A stretch of 64,000 nucleotides of DNA, from contig NZ_CP024633.1 of assembly GCF_004924335.1 (NCBI RefSeq), positions 1,736,001 to 1,800,000 of the forward strand, read 5' to 3'. Position numbers and translations under genes: made by a program. This DNA comes from Mycobacteroides salmoniphilum (GTDB lineage: Bacteria; Actinomycetota; Actinomycetes; Mycobacteriales; Mycobacteriaceae). This document shows, piece by piece, positions 30,452 to 40,252 of the stretch. The notes under the pieces are model-generated. The model saw nothing but the letters and a program-made list of their open reading frames with translations, did no database searches and was not told where the DNA came from. Every line of letters begins with the position of its first letter. The first letter of the stretch is position 1.

Positions 30452-30487
30452 ATTGGGCCCCGCACACTTTCGTATGCGGGGCCCAAT
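30452..30487 (-). terminator. Intrinsic terminator of the ctaE-qcrCAB operon
   Basis: Perfect 13-bp inverted repeat: arm ATTGGGCCCCGCA, 10-nt loop, arm TGCGGGGCCCAAT. On the minus strand it lies 14 nt past the qcrB stop and is followed by GTTTTA. This is the strongest classical terminator in the window. Confidence 0.88.
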
Positions 30488-30501
30488 CGTCGAGCTGACT
30501 T

Positions 30502-32142
30502 CTAGTGGCCGTGACCGTTCGTTGACGGCTCGCCGTCCTGGTACTCCTTCAGAGCGAGCAGCGACTTGTGGTGCGCTTCGTGCTCGGCTTCAACCAGTGC
30601 GGCTTGCTCGTCGGCGGGGTCGGCGAACAGGAACGAGCCGGTGCCGGGCGCGCCGGCCGATCCGAGCTTGTTCATGCGTTGAGGTACTGCCGCGCCCTGG
30701 TATTCCAGCGGGATGGCGTGGCCGTGCTCGTCGACTCCGGCAAGCGGTTGGTGCAGCTCGATGTATTCACCGTGCGGCAGTCGCTTGATGATGCCGGTCT
30801 CGATGCCGTGTTCGAGTACCGCGCGGTCGCTGCGTTGTAGGCCGATGGCCCACCGGTAGGCGAGGTAGTAGACGACGATCGGCAAGATGACCATCCCGAT
30901 GCGGCCGATCCACGTCGTCGCGTTCAGCGAGATGTGGAACTTCAGCGCGATGACGTCGTTCATCGCGGCCAGCGTCAGGATCATGTAGAACGAGATCGCC
31001 GCTGAGCCAATGGCGGTACGTACCGGGGCATCACGCGGACGCTGCAGCAGGTTGTGATGCGCATCGTCACCGGTCAGCTTCTTCTCGATGAACGGGTACA
31101 TGGTCAGCAGACCGAACACCACGCCCATGATGATCGCCACCGCGAATACCGCGGGCACGGTGTGCCCGAAGATGTACAGCTCCCAGGCAGGCCATAGACG
31201 CGCCAGCCCTTCTGTCCACTGCATGTAGAAGTCGGGCTGGCTGCCTGCCGAGACCTGCGAGGGCTTGTAGGGGCCCAGCAGCCAGATGGGGTTGATCTGC
31301 AGCAGACCACTCATCAGCGCCAGGATCGCGGTGGTGAAGGCGAAGAACGCACCGCCCTTCAGTGCGAAGACCGGGAGGATCCGCACCCCAACAACATTGG
31401 ATTCCTTGGCTCCCGGGCCGGGGAACTGGGTGTGCTTCTGGTACCACACCAGCGCCAGGTGCACGCCGATGAGGGCCAGGATGATCGCGGGGATCAGCAG
31501 GATGTGCAGCGCGTACATGCGCGGGATCCAGATGTTGCCGGGGAAGTCGCCGCCGAACAGCGCCCAGTGCATCCAGGTACCGACAACCGGGATGCCCAAG
31601 GTGATCGACGACATCGCGGCGCGCAGACCGATACCGGAGAGCAGGTCATCGGGCAGCGAGTAGCCGAAGTAGCCCTCGAACATCGCCAGAATCAGCAGCA
31701 GCGAGCCGATCACCCAGTTGGCTTCGCGGGGCCGGCGGAATGCGCCGGTGAAGAAGATGCGCGCCAGGTGCACCATGATCGACGCCGCGAACATCAGCGC
31801 CGCCCAGTGGTGGATCTGTCGCACGAAGAGGCCACCGCGGACCTCGAAGCTGATGTTCAGCGCGGTCTCGTAGGCCTTGGACATCTGCACACCGCGCAGC
31901 GGCTGGTAGACGCCGTTGTAGGTGACCTCGGCCATCGACGGGTCGAAGAACAGAGTCAGATACACACCCGAGAGCAGCAGGATGATGAAGCTGTACAAAG
32001 CGATCTCACCGAGCATGAACGACCAGTGCGTCGGGAAGACCTTGTTGATCTGCCGCTTCATCCCGGCGGCGAGGTGGTACCGAGAGTCGATCGCCTCAGC
32101 TTGTTTGCCTAGGCGTGACGGCTTTTGGGCTGTTTCGCTCAT
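30502..32142 (-). CDS. qcrB: Cytochrome bcc complex cytochrome b subunit
   Basis: Menaquinol-oxidising cytochrome b of the bcc complex, 546 residues with eight or more helices. Heme ligands lie in [20 protein letters not shown] and in WMHWALFGG with [10 protein letters not shown]. The Qo-site segment and the C-terminal extension beyond helix eight, ending in a Glu/His-rich tail, are typical of actinobacteria. ATG overlaps the qcrA stop (ATGA). The region around [20 protein letters not shown], near the site where telacebec (Q203) binds in M. tuberculosis, differs from that species. Last gene of the operon, followed by a strong terminator. Confidence 0.98.
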   Translation of the reverse strand: MSETAQKPSRLGKQAEAIDSRYHLAAGMKRQINKVFPTHWSFMLGEIALYSFIILLLSGVYLTLFFDPSMAEVTYNGVYQPLRGVQMSKAYETALNISFEVRGGLFVRQIHHWAALMFAASIMVHLARIFFTGAFRRPREANWVIGSLLLILAMFEGYFGYSLPDDLLSGIGLRAAMSSITLGIPVVGTWMHWALFGGDFPGNIWIPRMYALHILLIPAIILALIGVHLALVWYQKHTQFPGPGAKESNVVGVRILPVFALKGGAFFAFTTAILALMSGLLQINPIWLLGPYKPSQVSAGSQPDFYMQWTEGLARLWPAWELYIFGHTVPAVFAVAIIMGVVFGLLTMYPFIEKKLTGDDAHHNLLQRPRDAPVRTAIGSAAISFYMILTLAAMNDVIALKFHISLNATTWIGRIGMVILPIVVYYLAYRWAIGLQRSDRAVLEHGIETGIIKRLPHGEYIELHQPLAGVDEHGHAIPLEYQGAAVPQRMNKLGSAGAPGTGSFLFADPADEQAALVEAEHEAHHKSLLALKEYQDGEPSTNGHGH

Positions 32143-33308
32143 GATTTGCGCTCCCAGAATGCGGGTCCGACGGGCTCGACGAAGTCGCCATTGGCGACGA
32201 GGTATCCGTCCTTGTCGACGGTGATCGGCAGCTGTGCCAGTGCCCGGGCGGCCGGCCCGAAGATGGGCTTGGCGAAGTGCAGTGCGTCAAACTGCGACTG
32301 GTGGCACGGGCACAGGATGCGGTAGGTCTGCTGCTCGAAAAGCGATGTGGGGCAACCCAGGTGCGAGCAGATCTTGGTGTACGCGAACAGGTCGCCGTAG
32401 TTGAAGCTTTCCTGTCCCTTGCGCTTGATCACCTTGCCCATATCGCTGGGGCGCACCCGGATGATCATCACCGGGTTACGTACGCCCATAGAGATATGCG
32501 ACAACTTCTCGTGCGATTCGACGGTGGTGCCATCGCCATCGGACTCGCGCCACGGGAACACGGTCTCCATGCCACCGGCGTCGATGTCCTCGGGGCGGAC
32601 CTTCAGCAGGATCTGCGAGCTGCTGCCCACGGCCCGGCCCAGGTAGATGGTTTCGCCCTTGTACCGCGGGGTCCAGCCGCTGGTGAGCAGCACCGGCTGC
32701 TTGCCATTGGCGGTGGGGACCACGGGGGCCCACGGGTTCTTGATCAGACCGCCGATGAATGCGACGGCGGTGCCGGCGCCCATCGCGCCGACGCCGAACC
32801 CGAGAGCCCGGATGACCATCTTGCGGCGGGGGAGCGTCGAGGTCTCCAGGGTGTCCTGCAGCTGCGCGACGATGGTCTTGCGGTCCACCTCCGACGAGCC
32901 CGGCCCGTCGTGGCGGTCCTGGATCGAGATCTCCTGGGGAACGAACTTCTTGGTGTACAGCACCGCGCCGATACCCAGCGAGAGCACCGACAGGCCCAAG
33001 GTCAGGCCGTACAGCGGTGTCGCGAGGTTGTACGCGGCATTACCCGGATCGCCGAATGGCTTGTACTCCCAGGGCCAAAACAGGAAGACACCAAGCAGGG
33101 CCAGGCCAAATACTCCGCCAAGGGCGAACCACAGGGCAATCAGCCGCTCGGCGCGCTTCTCGGCCTTGGTGCCCTCCACGGGCCAGCGCGGTTCGCGGTA
33201 GACGATCTCGACGCCGTCGAGGTTGGTACCGAGCTTGACCAGCTCATCACGGCTCATGGCCGCGAGCTGCTCGTCGCTGGGAATCTCTACTTTGGGATCG
33301 CCACTCAC
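32139..33308 (-). CDS. qcrA: Rieske iron-sulfur subunit of bcc complex
   Basis: A 389-residue Rieske protein of the actinobacterial form, with three N-terminal membrane helices (around residues 60-85, 105-130 and 165-190) instead of one. The [2Fe-2S] ligands are in CSHLGCPTS and CPCHQSQFD near residues 325-345. It passes electrons from menaquinol to the diheme cytochrome QcrC. GTG 33308 is preferred since it overlaps the qcrC stop as GTGA; the end overlaps qcrB as ATGA. Confidence 0.97.
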   Translation of the reverse strand: MSGDPKVEIPSDEQLAAMSRDELVKLGTNLDGVEIVYREPRWPVEGTKAEKRAERLIALWFALGGVFGLALLGVFLFWPWEYKPFGDPGNAAYNLATPLYGLTLGLSVLSLGIGAVLYTKKFVPQEISIQDRHDGPGSSEVDRKTIVAQLQDTLETSTLPRRKMVIRALGFGVGAMGAGTAVAFIGGLIKNPWAPVVPTANGKQPVLLTSGWTPRYKGETIYLGRAVGSSSQILLKVRPEDIDAGGMETVFPWRESDGDGTTVESHEKLSHISMGVRNPVMIIRVRPSDMGKVIKRKGQESFNYGDLFAYTKICSHLGCPTSLFEQQTYRILCPCHQSQFDALHFAKPIFGPAARALAQLPITVDKDGYLVANGDFVEPVGPAFWERKS

Positions 33309-34177
33309 GCGCGCGCTCCAATCCACAGTGCCGCGGCAATGGCGGCGACGATGCCGATGATCCAGATGGCCATGCCCTCAGAAGCCGGGCCGAAGCCGCC
33401 CAGGCCGTAACCGCCCGGATCGGGGGTCTCGGTCGAAGCCTTGACGTAAGCGACGATGTCCTTCTTCTCGTCAGGGGTCAGCTGGCGGTCGGAGAACTTG
33501 GGCATGTTCTGCGGGCCGGTCAGCATGGCGGTGTAGATCTGCTGCTCGTTGGCCGGATCGAGCTCGGGGGCGAACTTGCCCGACGAGAGGGCCCCACCGC
33601 GGCCGGTGAAGTTGTGGCAGGACGCGCAGTTCAACCGGAACAGGTCGCCACCGCGGGCGATGTTGTTGCCGCGCAACGACGTTTGAGCGATTGCGCCGTC
33701 GCCGTCGCGGATGACCTGGGGTCCGCCGCCGTTGGCCTGGATGTACGCGCCGAGGGCGTCAGTCTGCTCCTCGTCGAAGATCGGGTCCTTGCGCTGGGCC
33801 TGAGCCTCGTTGCGCATGGCCGGCATACGGCCCGTGGAGACCTGGAAGTAGACGGCCGCGTCGCCCACGCCGATGAGGCTCGGGCCGCGGTCGGGTACAC
33901 CCTGCAGGTTGGCGCCGTGGCAGGTGATGCATGAGGTCTCGTACAGCTGCTTGCCGGTGCGCAGCAGCGCGGACTTGTCCTCGTCGGCCACCGCGACCTG
34001 CGGGGTGGGCGTGAAGGTCGAGGCCAGGCCGCCGGCGACCACCAGCGCGATCAGCAGCAGCAAACCTGCTGAGATGCGGCGGCGGAACTTGCGGCGTGCG
34101 CGATTCTTAGCGGCTGTGTTGTTTACGGGCTCCACGCTCAACGGTGGCGCTCCCTTCACCGAGTCGGGCTGGTTCAT
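33305..34177 (-). CDS. qcrC: Diheme cytochrome c subunit of bcc complex
   Basis: A 290-residue membrane-anchored diheme cytochrome c that replaces soluble cytochrome c by handing electrons directly to CtaC. Heme-binding CxxCH motifs are CITCH and CASCH. One helix near residue 40 ([17 protein letters not shown]) and another at the C-terminus ([16 protein letters not shown]) anchor it. ATG 34177 overlaps the ctaE stop as ATGA. Confidence 0.97.
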   Translation of the reverse strand: MNQPDSVKGAPPLSVEPVNNTAAKNRARRKFRRRISAGLLLLIALVVAGGLASTFTPTPQVAVADEDKSALLRTGKQLYETSCITCHGANLQGVPDRGPSLIGVGDAAVYFQVSTGRMPAMRNEAQAQRKDPIFDEEQTDALGAYIQANGGGPQVIRDGDGAIAQTSLRGNNIARGGDLFRLNCASCHNFTGRGGALSSGKFAPELDPANEQQIYTAMLTGPQNMPKFSDRQLTPDEKKDIVAYVKASTETPDPGGYGLGGFGPASEGMAIWIIGIVAAIAAALWIGARA

Positions 34178-34794
34178 CGGACGAAGTAGATGGTGGCGAA
34201 CAGGGCGATCCACACGATGTCGACGAAGTGCCAGTAGTACGACACGACGATCGCGGAGGTTGCTTGGGCAGGAGTGAACTTGCTCATCCGGGTACGAACC
34301 AGCAGATAGATGAAGGCGACCAGACCACCGATGACGTGCAGACCGTGGAAACCGGTGGCCAAGTAGAAGGTTGAGCCGTAGGCGCTGCCGGCGATGGTGG
34401 TGCCCTCGTGCACGAGGTTGATGTACTCGTAGCCCTGGCCGAGAACGAAGAAGGTGCCCATGATGAGGGTGACGATGTACCAGCGGCGCAGCCCGAAGAC
34501 ATCGCCACGCTCCGCGGCGAACACACCCATCTGACAGGTGAAGGACGATGCGACCAGCACTGCGGTGACGGGGATGGCAAGACCAAGGTTCAGCTCGGTG
34601 GGCTCCGGCGGCCAGTTGCCACCGGACTGGGCCCGGGCGGTGAAGTAGAACGCGAAGAGTCCAGCAAAGAACATCAACTCACTGGAAAGCCACACAATGG
34701 TGCCAACACTCACCATGTTGGGCCGGTTCAGTGAATGAACCCGCTGGGTAATGGCGGTTCCCGCCGGCGATCCTGGGGCTGCTGCGGTCGTCAC
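34174..34794 (-). CDS. ctaE: Cytochrome c oxidase subunit III
   Basis: A 206-residue subunit III with five membrane helices. It shows [19 protein letters not shown], the family HGLHVIGG motif and [19 protein letters not shown] at the end. GTG 34794 is the homologous start; the longer open frame reads through the intergenic region. First gene of the ctaE-qcrC-qcrA-qcrB operon, divergent from trpD over ~160 bp. CATACT six nt before the start is only a partial -10 match. Confidence 0.96.
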   Translation of the reverse strand: MTTAAAPGSPAGTAITQRVHSLNRPNMVSVGTIVWLSSELMFFAGLFAFYFTARAQSGGNWPPEPTELNLGLAIPVTAVLVASSFTCQMGVFAAERGDVFGLRRWYIVTLIMGTFFVLGQGYEYINLVHEGTTIAGSAYGSTFYLATGFHGLHVIGGLVAFIYLLVRTRMSKFTPAQATSAIVVSYYWHFVDIVWIALFATIYFVR

Positions 34795-34955
34795 GTCGTA
34801 AGTATGACGCTTTGTAGTTGTCGAGAGCCACCCGGGTCCGACATTGATTTGTGACCGACTCTCCACAACGCGTGTGGCCTCTGATGAGAGTGGTGACGGC
34901 AGCCCCGGCCCGGCGTGTCGCACCGTGCCCGGGAGGTCCATGGGACCATTTGCGC

Positions 34956-36032
34956 GTGCCCGAGCATTCCTGGCCCCTGGTACTGGGCGAGCTGACCAAC
35001 CGTCGTGACCTGTCGGCGGGTCAGGCGGCCTGGGCCATGGATCAGATCATGACGGGCGTGGCCACCCCCGCCCAGATCGCGGCCTTCGGGGTGGCGATGC
35101 GGATGAAGCGTCCGACGTCCGCCGAAGTCGGGGAGCTGGCCGACACCATGCTTTCGCACGCGGTCGGATTTGCCTCGGGTGAACAGATCGGCGCGAACGC
35201 CGTGGACATCGTCGGTACCGGGGGCGACGGCGCGAACACGGTGAACCTGTCGACCATGGCCTCCATTGTGGTGGCGGCGTGCGGTGTGCCGGTGGTCAAG
35301 CACGGCAACCGTGCCGCGTCCTCGCTGGCCGGTGGCGCTGACACGTTGGAAGCGTTGGGGGTGCGCATCGACCTGGGGCCCGAGCAGGTGACGCACAGTC
35401 TCGCCGAGGTGGGAATCGGATTCTGCTTCGCGCCGCATTTTCACCCGTCATACCGGTACGCCTCCGTGGTGCGTCGTGAGATCGGTGTCCCCACGGTATT
35501 CAATCTGCTGGGGCCGCTGACGAATCCCGCCCGGCCGCGGGCGGGATTGATCGGCTGCGCGTTCGCGGACCTGGCCGAGGTGACGGCAGGGGTATTCGCC
35601 GGACGTGGGTCCAGTGTGTTGGTTGTGCATGGCGACGACGGGCTCGATGAGCTGACCACCACCACGACCAGCACCATTTGGCGGGTTCAGGCGGGGACCG
35701 TCGACAAGCTGCGGTTCGATCCGGCGGCGTTCGGTTTCGCGCGCGCCCGGCTGGAGGAGCTCGTCGGTGGTGATCCGGAGTTCAACGCCGCCGAGGTCCG
35801 AGCGGTACTGGCCGGCGGAACGGGGGCGGTGCGCGACGCGGTGGTGCTCAACGCCGCGGGCGCGGTGGTGGCGCATGCCGGCCTGGCCAGCGATGCCCAA
35901 TGGCTGCCCGCCTGGGAGAACGCACTTGCGCGGGTGTCCAGCGCGATCGATTCGGGGGCAGCGGCGGCGCTGCTGGATAAGTGGATCGTCGTCAGCCAAC
36001 GGCTCGGGACGGAACGGGACGCCCAGGTCTGA
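34956..36032 (+). CDS. trpD: Anthranilate phosphoribosyltransferase
   Basis: TrpD joins anthranilate and PRPP in tryptophan synthesis. The protein has about 358 residues. The PRPP site is [18 protein letters not shown], followed by [10 protein letters not shown] and [15 protein letters not shown] and the [16 protein letters not shown] block. GTG 34956 is chosen as homology starts near [13 protein letters not shown]; the frame is open to 34851 and would add 35 residues. Its last 41 nt overlap the convergent nuclease gene. Confidence 0.94.
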   Translation: MPEHSWPLVLGELTNRRDLSAGQAAWAMDQIMTGVATPAQIAAFGVAMRMKRPTSAEVGELADTMLSHAVGFASGEQIGANAVDIVGTGGDGANTVNLSTMASIVVAACGVPVVKHGNRAASSLAGGADTLEALGVRIDLGPEQVTHSLAEVGIGFCFAPHFHPSYRYASVVRREIGVPTVFNLLGPLTNPARPRAGLIGCAFADLAEVTAGVFAGRGSSVLVVHGDDGLDELTTTTTSTIWRVQAGTVDKLRFDPAAFGFARARLEELVGGDPEFNAAEVRAVLAGGTGAVRDAVVLNAAGAVVAHAGLASDAQWLPAWENALARVSSAIDSGAAAALLDKWIVVSQRLGTERDAQV

Positions 36033-37809
36033 TCAGCTCGGACATCCCCCAGTCGTCGTGGTGGACGGCGTGCGCGATGCGCGCGATGCGCGCGCTGCGC
36101 GCAGTCGCCGCCCAATCCCGCAGGGGGCCCGAACATCCCGTCGCCTCGGCGTAGCCATCCGTCGAGGACACGATGCGCACACCGGGTTCGGCCAGCCAGC
36201 GGGTGATCAGCCCGGTTTCTTCGGGCGCGGCCCCGCCGAACGGTTCGGGGGTCGGCAGTACCACTTGGGCCGACGCCGAAGCGGCCGCCACCACCGGCAT
36301 CGGGGGGACGCCGCGGCGAGCGACCGCCGCACCGGCCAGCTGTCCATGCCGCATCACGGCGATGTGCCATCCGCCCTCACCATCGGGCCGCGCGGCGATC
36401 AGTTCCTCGATGCGCGAGAGGGCGTGCAGGCGGTGCTGACGGGCCAGTGCCTCGATGAGGTTGGCCGTGGCGTCGCGCTGTCGCGCGGCGCTTTCATACC
36501 GCCGCAGACCACTCAGCTCGCCCACTCGGCCGCACATGGCGTGCAGCGGTTGTCCTTCGGTGCCGGCCAGGACCGCGAGTGCCGGGATGAGGGCGTCCCG
36601 GTATTCGCGTGCATCCACCCCGGTGGGGGCGGGGCAGGGGGAAGCGGTGTCGTGCGGGTAGGACTGGCCGTTGCAGGCGGGGCCGTGCCGTCCATTGGCA
36701 CCGATGCGTGCGGCACACGTGCGCACGCCGGTGAACCGGGCGAGTGCCAGGGCGGCGGTCACGGCGTCGCCGCGTGCGCGAAACGGACCGAGCATCGGGC
36801 GTCCGCTGGTGGTCCGGACGACGGCGAAACGGGGGAATGGCTCCTCGGTGAGCACCACCCACCACCAGCGGTGCGGGAACCGTGACTTCCTGTTGTACGG
36901 CGGTGCGTGCGCACCCAACAGCCGCAGTTCGCGCACCCCGGCCTCCAGGGGATGCGCACAGGTCACGTGGTCCACCGCGGTGGCGATGGTGACCATCTCG
37001 CGCATCCGGCCGCGCGGGTCCGCGCCCGTGAAGTACTGCTGCACCCGCCGGTGCAGGTTGACCGCGGTGCCCACGTACAGCACTTCGCCGGACGGCCCGC
37101 GGAACAGATAAACACCTGGGGCGTAAGGCATCCCATCGGCCAGCGAGCGTTTGTCGCGCAACGCGTTGGGAACCTGGGTCCGGTACCGTCGCAGCTCTGC
37201 CATGGTGTCGACGCCCTGGTTGCCGACCCGGCCGATCAGCGCATGCAGCACATCGACGGTGGCCCGCGCGTCATCGAGAGCCCGGTGGTTGGGGGTGGTG
37301 GATGCGCCGAGCAGCTGAGCCAGCGCACCCAAGCTGACCCGCGGCGCCTCATCGCGCGACAACACCCGGCGGGCCAGCCGGACCGTGCACAGCACCGTGG
37401 GCTGCGGCCAGTCGATCCCGCATTGTCGCGCGGCCGCCTTGAGGAACCCGATATCGAAACCGGCGTTATGGGCGACCAGGACTGCGCCGCGGGCGAATTC
37501 GAGAAATGCCGGAAGCACCTGCTCGATCGGCGGCGCGTCCACCAGCATCGCCGAGGTGATACCGGTGAGCCGGACGATCTGTGGCGGCAGCGATCGCTTC
37601 GGATCGACCAGCGTGGCCAGCTCCCCGAGCACTTCGCCGCCGCGCACCTTCACCGCGCCGATCTCGGTGATCGCATCGTTCTCCGCGCTGCCCCCGGTCG
37701 TCTCCAGGTCCACCACCACAAAGGTGGTGTCACGCAATGCTTGTACAGACGGGGCCTGCGCCGACGACCCCGGCGAGGAGAGCACCTCGTCGAAGGTCAG
37801 TTGCGTCAT
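35992..37809 (-). CDS. DEDD exonuclease fused to GIY-YIG (UvrC N-terminal/Cho-like) domain
   Basis: A 605-residue fusion, Rv2191-like. N-terminal DnaQ-like 3'-5' exonuclease (residues ~25-190): [19 protein letters not shown] and [10 protein letters not shown] carry the acidic metal ligands. GIY-YIG nuclease (from ~225): [25 protein letters not shown]. The remainder resembles the UvrC region that follows, but the UvrC RNase-H and HhH domains are missing. It probably acts in DNA repair as a Cho-like incision plus trimming enzyme, by inference. Leaderless box TACGGT precedes the ATG by six nt. A 9-bp tandem repeat lies in its 3' end. Confidence 0.9.
   Translation of the reverse strand: MTQLTFDEVLSSPGSSAQAPSVQALRDTTFVVVDLETTGGSAENDAITEIGAVKVRGGEVLGELATLVDPKRSLPPQIVRLTGITSAMLVDAPPIEQVLPAFLEFARGAVLVAHNAGFDIGFLKAAARQCGIDWPQPTVLCTVRLARRVLSRDEAPRVSLGALAQLLGASTTPNHRALDDARATVDVLHALIGRVGNQGVDTMAELRRYRTQVPNALRDKRSLADGMPYAPGVYLFRGPSGEVLYVGTAVNLHRRVQQYFTGADPRGRMREMVTIATAVDHVTCAHPLEAGVRELRLLGAHAPPYNRKSRFPHRWWWVVLTEEPFPRFAVVRTTSGRPMLGPFRARGDAVTAALALARFTGVRTCAARIGANGRHGPACNGQSYPHDTASPCPAPTGVDAREYRDALIPALAVLAGTEGQPLHAMCGRVGELSGLRRYESAARQRDATANLIEALARQHRLHALSRIEELIAARPDGEGGWHIAVMRHGQLAGAAVARRGVPPMPVVAAASASAQVVLPTPEPFGGAAPEETGLITRWLAEPGVRIVSSTDGYAEATGCSGPLRDWAATARSARIARIAHAVHHDDWGMSELIRPGRPVPSRAVG
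36072..36098 (-). repeat. Three tandem 9-bp units within the nuclease 3' end
   Basis: GCGCGATGC occurs twice at 36072 and 36081, followed by GCGCGCTGC at 36090. In frame it gives repeated Ala-Arg-Ile residues ([11 protein letters not shown]). Unit number could vary without a frameshift. Confidence 0.8.
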
Positions 37810-37815
37810 GTCGTG

Positions 37816-37821
37816 ACCGTA
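37816..37821 (-). promoter_or_regulatory. -10 hexamer for the fusion nuclease (leaderless)
   Basis: Minus-strand TACGGT followed by six nucleotides and the ATG at 37809, with no ribosome binding site. Confidence 0.45.
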
Positions 37822-37845
37822 GGGCCCGGGACCGACATATCGGGC

Positions 37846-38598
37846 TCACGCCACGGGGGTGCAGATCAGCGCGAGTGCGTCGTTTGTCGTGTCGACGCCG
37901 TCGTCGCCGATCTTGTCCTCGAGTCGGGTCCGCAACAGGCTGCGGGTGGCGGCATCGAGCGCGAGGTGATTGGAGTAGGTGAAGACCATGTCCAGGTACG
38001 CCTGCGTGGAGAAGTGTCGCCGTTCCGGGAAATGGGAGTGCCGCACGCGGTACCCGAATTTCTCGAGGGTCGGGGAGACGGTGTCCTCGGTGTCGATGGA
38101 GGGGCGCCTCGTGGTGTCCATGAAATCGGCATAGACGGTGTCCAGCTCGTGCTGTGACGGCGTGGTGGGCACAATCCGGTTCCACACCAGGGCGAGGCGG
38201 CCGCCGGGGCGAAGCACCGTCAACACCTTCGGCAGCGCGGCAGCGGGCTCCACCCAGTGGAAGGACTGGGCGAAGAGCACCAGATCGAATGTGCGGCCCG
38301 CCGGCTGCCAGTCCTCGAACGTGGCCACCTCGACGGTGATGCCCTTCCCGGACGCCACCTGTGCCATCCGCGGGTCCGGTTCGACCGCCAGCACCTCGGC
38401 GCCCGCCGCGGCCAGCTGTGCCGCCGCGATCCCGGTACCTGCCCCCACATCCAGGGCGCGTGTCTGCCGGCCGGAAACGAGATCGTCGATCAGCGCGAGC
38501 GGATAGCGGGGGCGATGACGGTCGTAGGCGTCTGCGGAGTCTCCAAACGACTCGGCCCGGCGGCGGTCGCTATGTGCTGGTTGCGGCTGTTCCGTCAT
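37846..38598 (-). CDS. Class I SAM-dependent methyltransferase
   Basis: A 250-residue methyltransferase of the Methyltransf_11/25 type. SAM-binding motif I is ALDVGAGTGIAAAQLA near residue 48, followed by VLAVEPDPRM (motif II acidic residue) and FDLVLFAQSFHWVEP with LRPGGRLALVWN. Substrate unknown. ATG 38598 is the family start (MTEQPQPAHSDRRR); the open frame continues upstream without similarity. Only 36 bp separate it from the nuclease gene downstream, so co-transcription is possible. I do not recall it here in M. tuberculosis. Confidence 0.88.
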   Translation of the reverse strand: MTEQPQPAHSDRRRAESFGDSADAYDRHRPRYPLALIDDLVSGRQTRALDVGAGTGIAAAQLAAAGAEVLAVEPDPRMAQVASGKGITVEVATFEDWQPAGRTFDLVLFAQSFHWVEPAAALPKVLTVLRPGGRLALVWNRIVPTTPSQHELDTVYADFMDTTRRPSIDTEDTVSPTLEKFGYRVRHSHFPERRHFSTQAYLDMVFTYSNHLALDAATRSLLRTRLEDKIGDDGVDTTNDALALICTPVA

Positions 38599-38689
38599 AT
38601 CGCCAGGGTGCCAGGGGCCGTCTACTTGTCGGTGGGCGCGGTTACCGTCCGCCTGAACCCGAAAGAACGACTCAAGGAGAGGAGGAGCC

Positions 38690-38911
38690 ATGCTCATCGA
38701 TTGCGACGATTGCGCGATGCGCGGCCCGGGATGCGGTGACTGCGTGGTCAGCGTGCTGTTGGGGGTGCCCCAGACACTCGCCGACGACGAACGTGCCGCG
38801 CTGGCCGTCCTGGCCGAGGCCGGGATGGCGCCCAGGCTGCGCCTGGTGCCGATTCAGCGCACGTACGACACGCCTCATTCGGCGAAGACGCCCGATGCGG
38901 GAGTCGCATAG
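38690..38911 (+). CDS. Small Cys-rich protein, putative metal-binding
   Basis: A 73-residue protein. The first 18 residues hold four cysteines in two CxxC pairs, CDDC and CGDC, nine residues apart, likely to bind zinc or iron. The rest is a short helical segment (DDERAALAVLAEAGMAPRLRL) and a polar tail. An excellent ribosome site, AAGGAGAGGAGGAG, precedes the ATG. Similar short proteins occur in other actinobacteria as I recall, without a known role. It precedes the ripC-like gene by ~180 bp. Confidence 0.75.
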   Translation: MLIDCDDCAMRGPGCGDCVVSVLLGVPQTLADDERAALAVLAEAGMAPRLRLVPIQRTYDTPHSAKTPDAGVA

Positions 38912-39092
38912 GGCACACTCGAAATAGGTGCATGATGGCCCGCCCCGGAAACGGGGAGGAGAACCGGCGTTTACGCGACACTGATGTCATTCCACACTCC
39001 GGTGGACAATGTCGATGCCATTTCGTAACCTATCTGAGACCTATCGGCGCCGTAGTTCGCGGCGATCAAATTGCAGTAAAGGGATGTAGTCA

Positions 39093-40232
39093 GTGAGTGT
39101 CGGGCGTCTTCTTCGAAATGATTCGGATCGACTGACGCCCTCTCCTCTCCGACGTGCCATGCTCGCGCTGACTGCTGCCGCCCTGGTCGGCGGGGTATTT
39201 ACGGGTGGTCATGTCGCGACTGCCGACCCCAACAACGACGCTGTCAAGAAGCTCAACGAGCTGTCCCGCCAGGCCGAGGCAACGTCCGAGGCGGCTAACT
39301 CGGCGAAGATCGATCTCGACGCCAAGCTGGCGACCCAGCGCGATGCCGAAAAGGCTGTTCTCGCCGATGAGGCCGTCGCGAAGGCCGCGCGCATGGCGGT
39401 GTCGACGTACCAAGTTGACGTCAACAAGGCAATGGTCGCCGCCTACATGGGTGGCAACACCAGCGGTTACGGTGCCGTGCTGACGTCAAACTCGCCGCAG
39501 AACCTGATCGACCAGCTCTCGGTGCAACGCACGGTGGGCGGCGAGATGCGTGGCCGGATGGACAACTACCGCGCTGCGCAGTCCTCGGCAGATCAGGCCG
39601 AGCAGCGGTCCCGCGACGCCGCCGAGCAGGCCCGGGTGGCCGCCGAGCAGGCCAAGAATGTACGCGCTTCGCTGCAGGCCAAGCAGAGCCAGCTGCAGGT
39701 GCAGATCGCGGTGGTCAAGTCGCAGTACAACACCCTGAGCCCCGGCCAGCGTGCGCAGCTGCTGGCACCGGCGCCCGTGCCCCCGCCGCCCGCCGGCGAA
39801 CCGGGCCAGGCCCCGGACGAGCCGCTGATGCAGGCCGCTGCCGCGGCACCCGCGCCGGAAGCCGCCATCGGCGGCGGAGGTTCGCCCGTCGGTGCGAGCG
39901 CCGTCGCGGCCGCATTGACCCGGATCGGCGCGCCCTACTCGTGGGGCGGTTCCGGCCCCAACGCCTTCGACTGCTCGGGTCTGGTGATGTGGGCCTACGG
40001 CCAGCAGGGCGTGTCGCTGCCGCACTCCAGTCAGGCACTCGCACGTGGCGGTACACCCGTCGCGCTGAGCGATCTGCAGCCCGGCGATGTCATCAACTTC
40101 TACGGGGACGCCTCGCATACGGGCATCTATGTCGGCAACGGCATGATGGTGCACGCCTCCACCTACGGTGTTCCGGTCGCGGTCGCGCCCATCACGTCCT
40201 CCGGCCCGATCTATAACGCGCGTCGCTACTGA
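39093..40232 (+). CDS. ripC: NlpC/P60 peptidoglycan endopeptidase, RipC-like
   Basis: Secreted D,L-endopeptidase of the Rip family, 379 residues (Rv2190c-like). A long signal peptide (AMLALTAAALVGGVFTGG) ends near residue 45. A coiled-coil region at ~50-225 rich in Ala/Gln/Glu follows, typical of proteins autoinhibited and activated by FtsEX-like partners. Then a Pro/Ala linker and an NlpC/P60 domain with Cys294 (DCSGL), His342 (SHTGIYVG) and His354 (VHAST). GTG 39093 has AAAGGGA upstream. It cuts peptidoglycan stems during growth. Confidence 0.92.
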   Translation: MSVGRLLRNDSDRLTPSPLRRAMLALTAAALVGGVFTGGHVATADPNNDAVKKLNELSRQAEATSEAANSAKIDLDAKLATQRDAEKAVLADEAVAKAARMAVSTYQVDVNKAMVAAYMGGNTSGYGAVLTSNSPQNLIDQLSVQRTVGGEMRGRMDNYRAAQSSADQAEQRSRDAAEQARVAAEQAKNVRASLQAKQSQLQVQIAVVKSQYNTLSPGQRAQLLAPAPVPPPPAGEPGQAPDEPLMQAAAAAPAPEAAIGGGGSPVGASAVAAALTRIGAPYSWGGSGPNAFDCSGLVMWAYGQQGVSLPHSSQALARGGTPVALSDLQPGDVINFYGDASHTGIYVGNGMMVHASTYGVPVAVAPITSSGPIYNARRY

Positions 40233-40252
40233 GCCGCGGCCATCGTGCGCGT

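Noticed and set aside
30436..30486. Longer start for the PPOX gene at 30486
   Set aside because: The added codons would translate the terminator hairpin; the later ATG has a leaderless -10 box.
38943..39092. Possible c-di-AMP (ydaO) riboswitch upstream of the RipC-like gene
   Set aside because: Only the CCCCG-GAAA-CGGGG hairpin fits. The conserved ydaO core sequences are not present.
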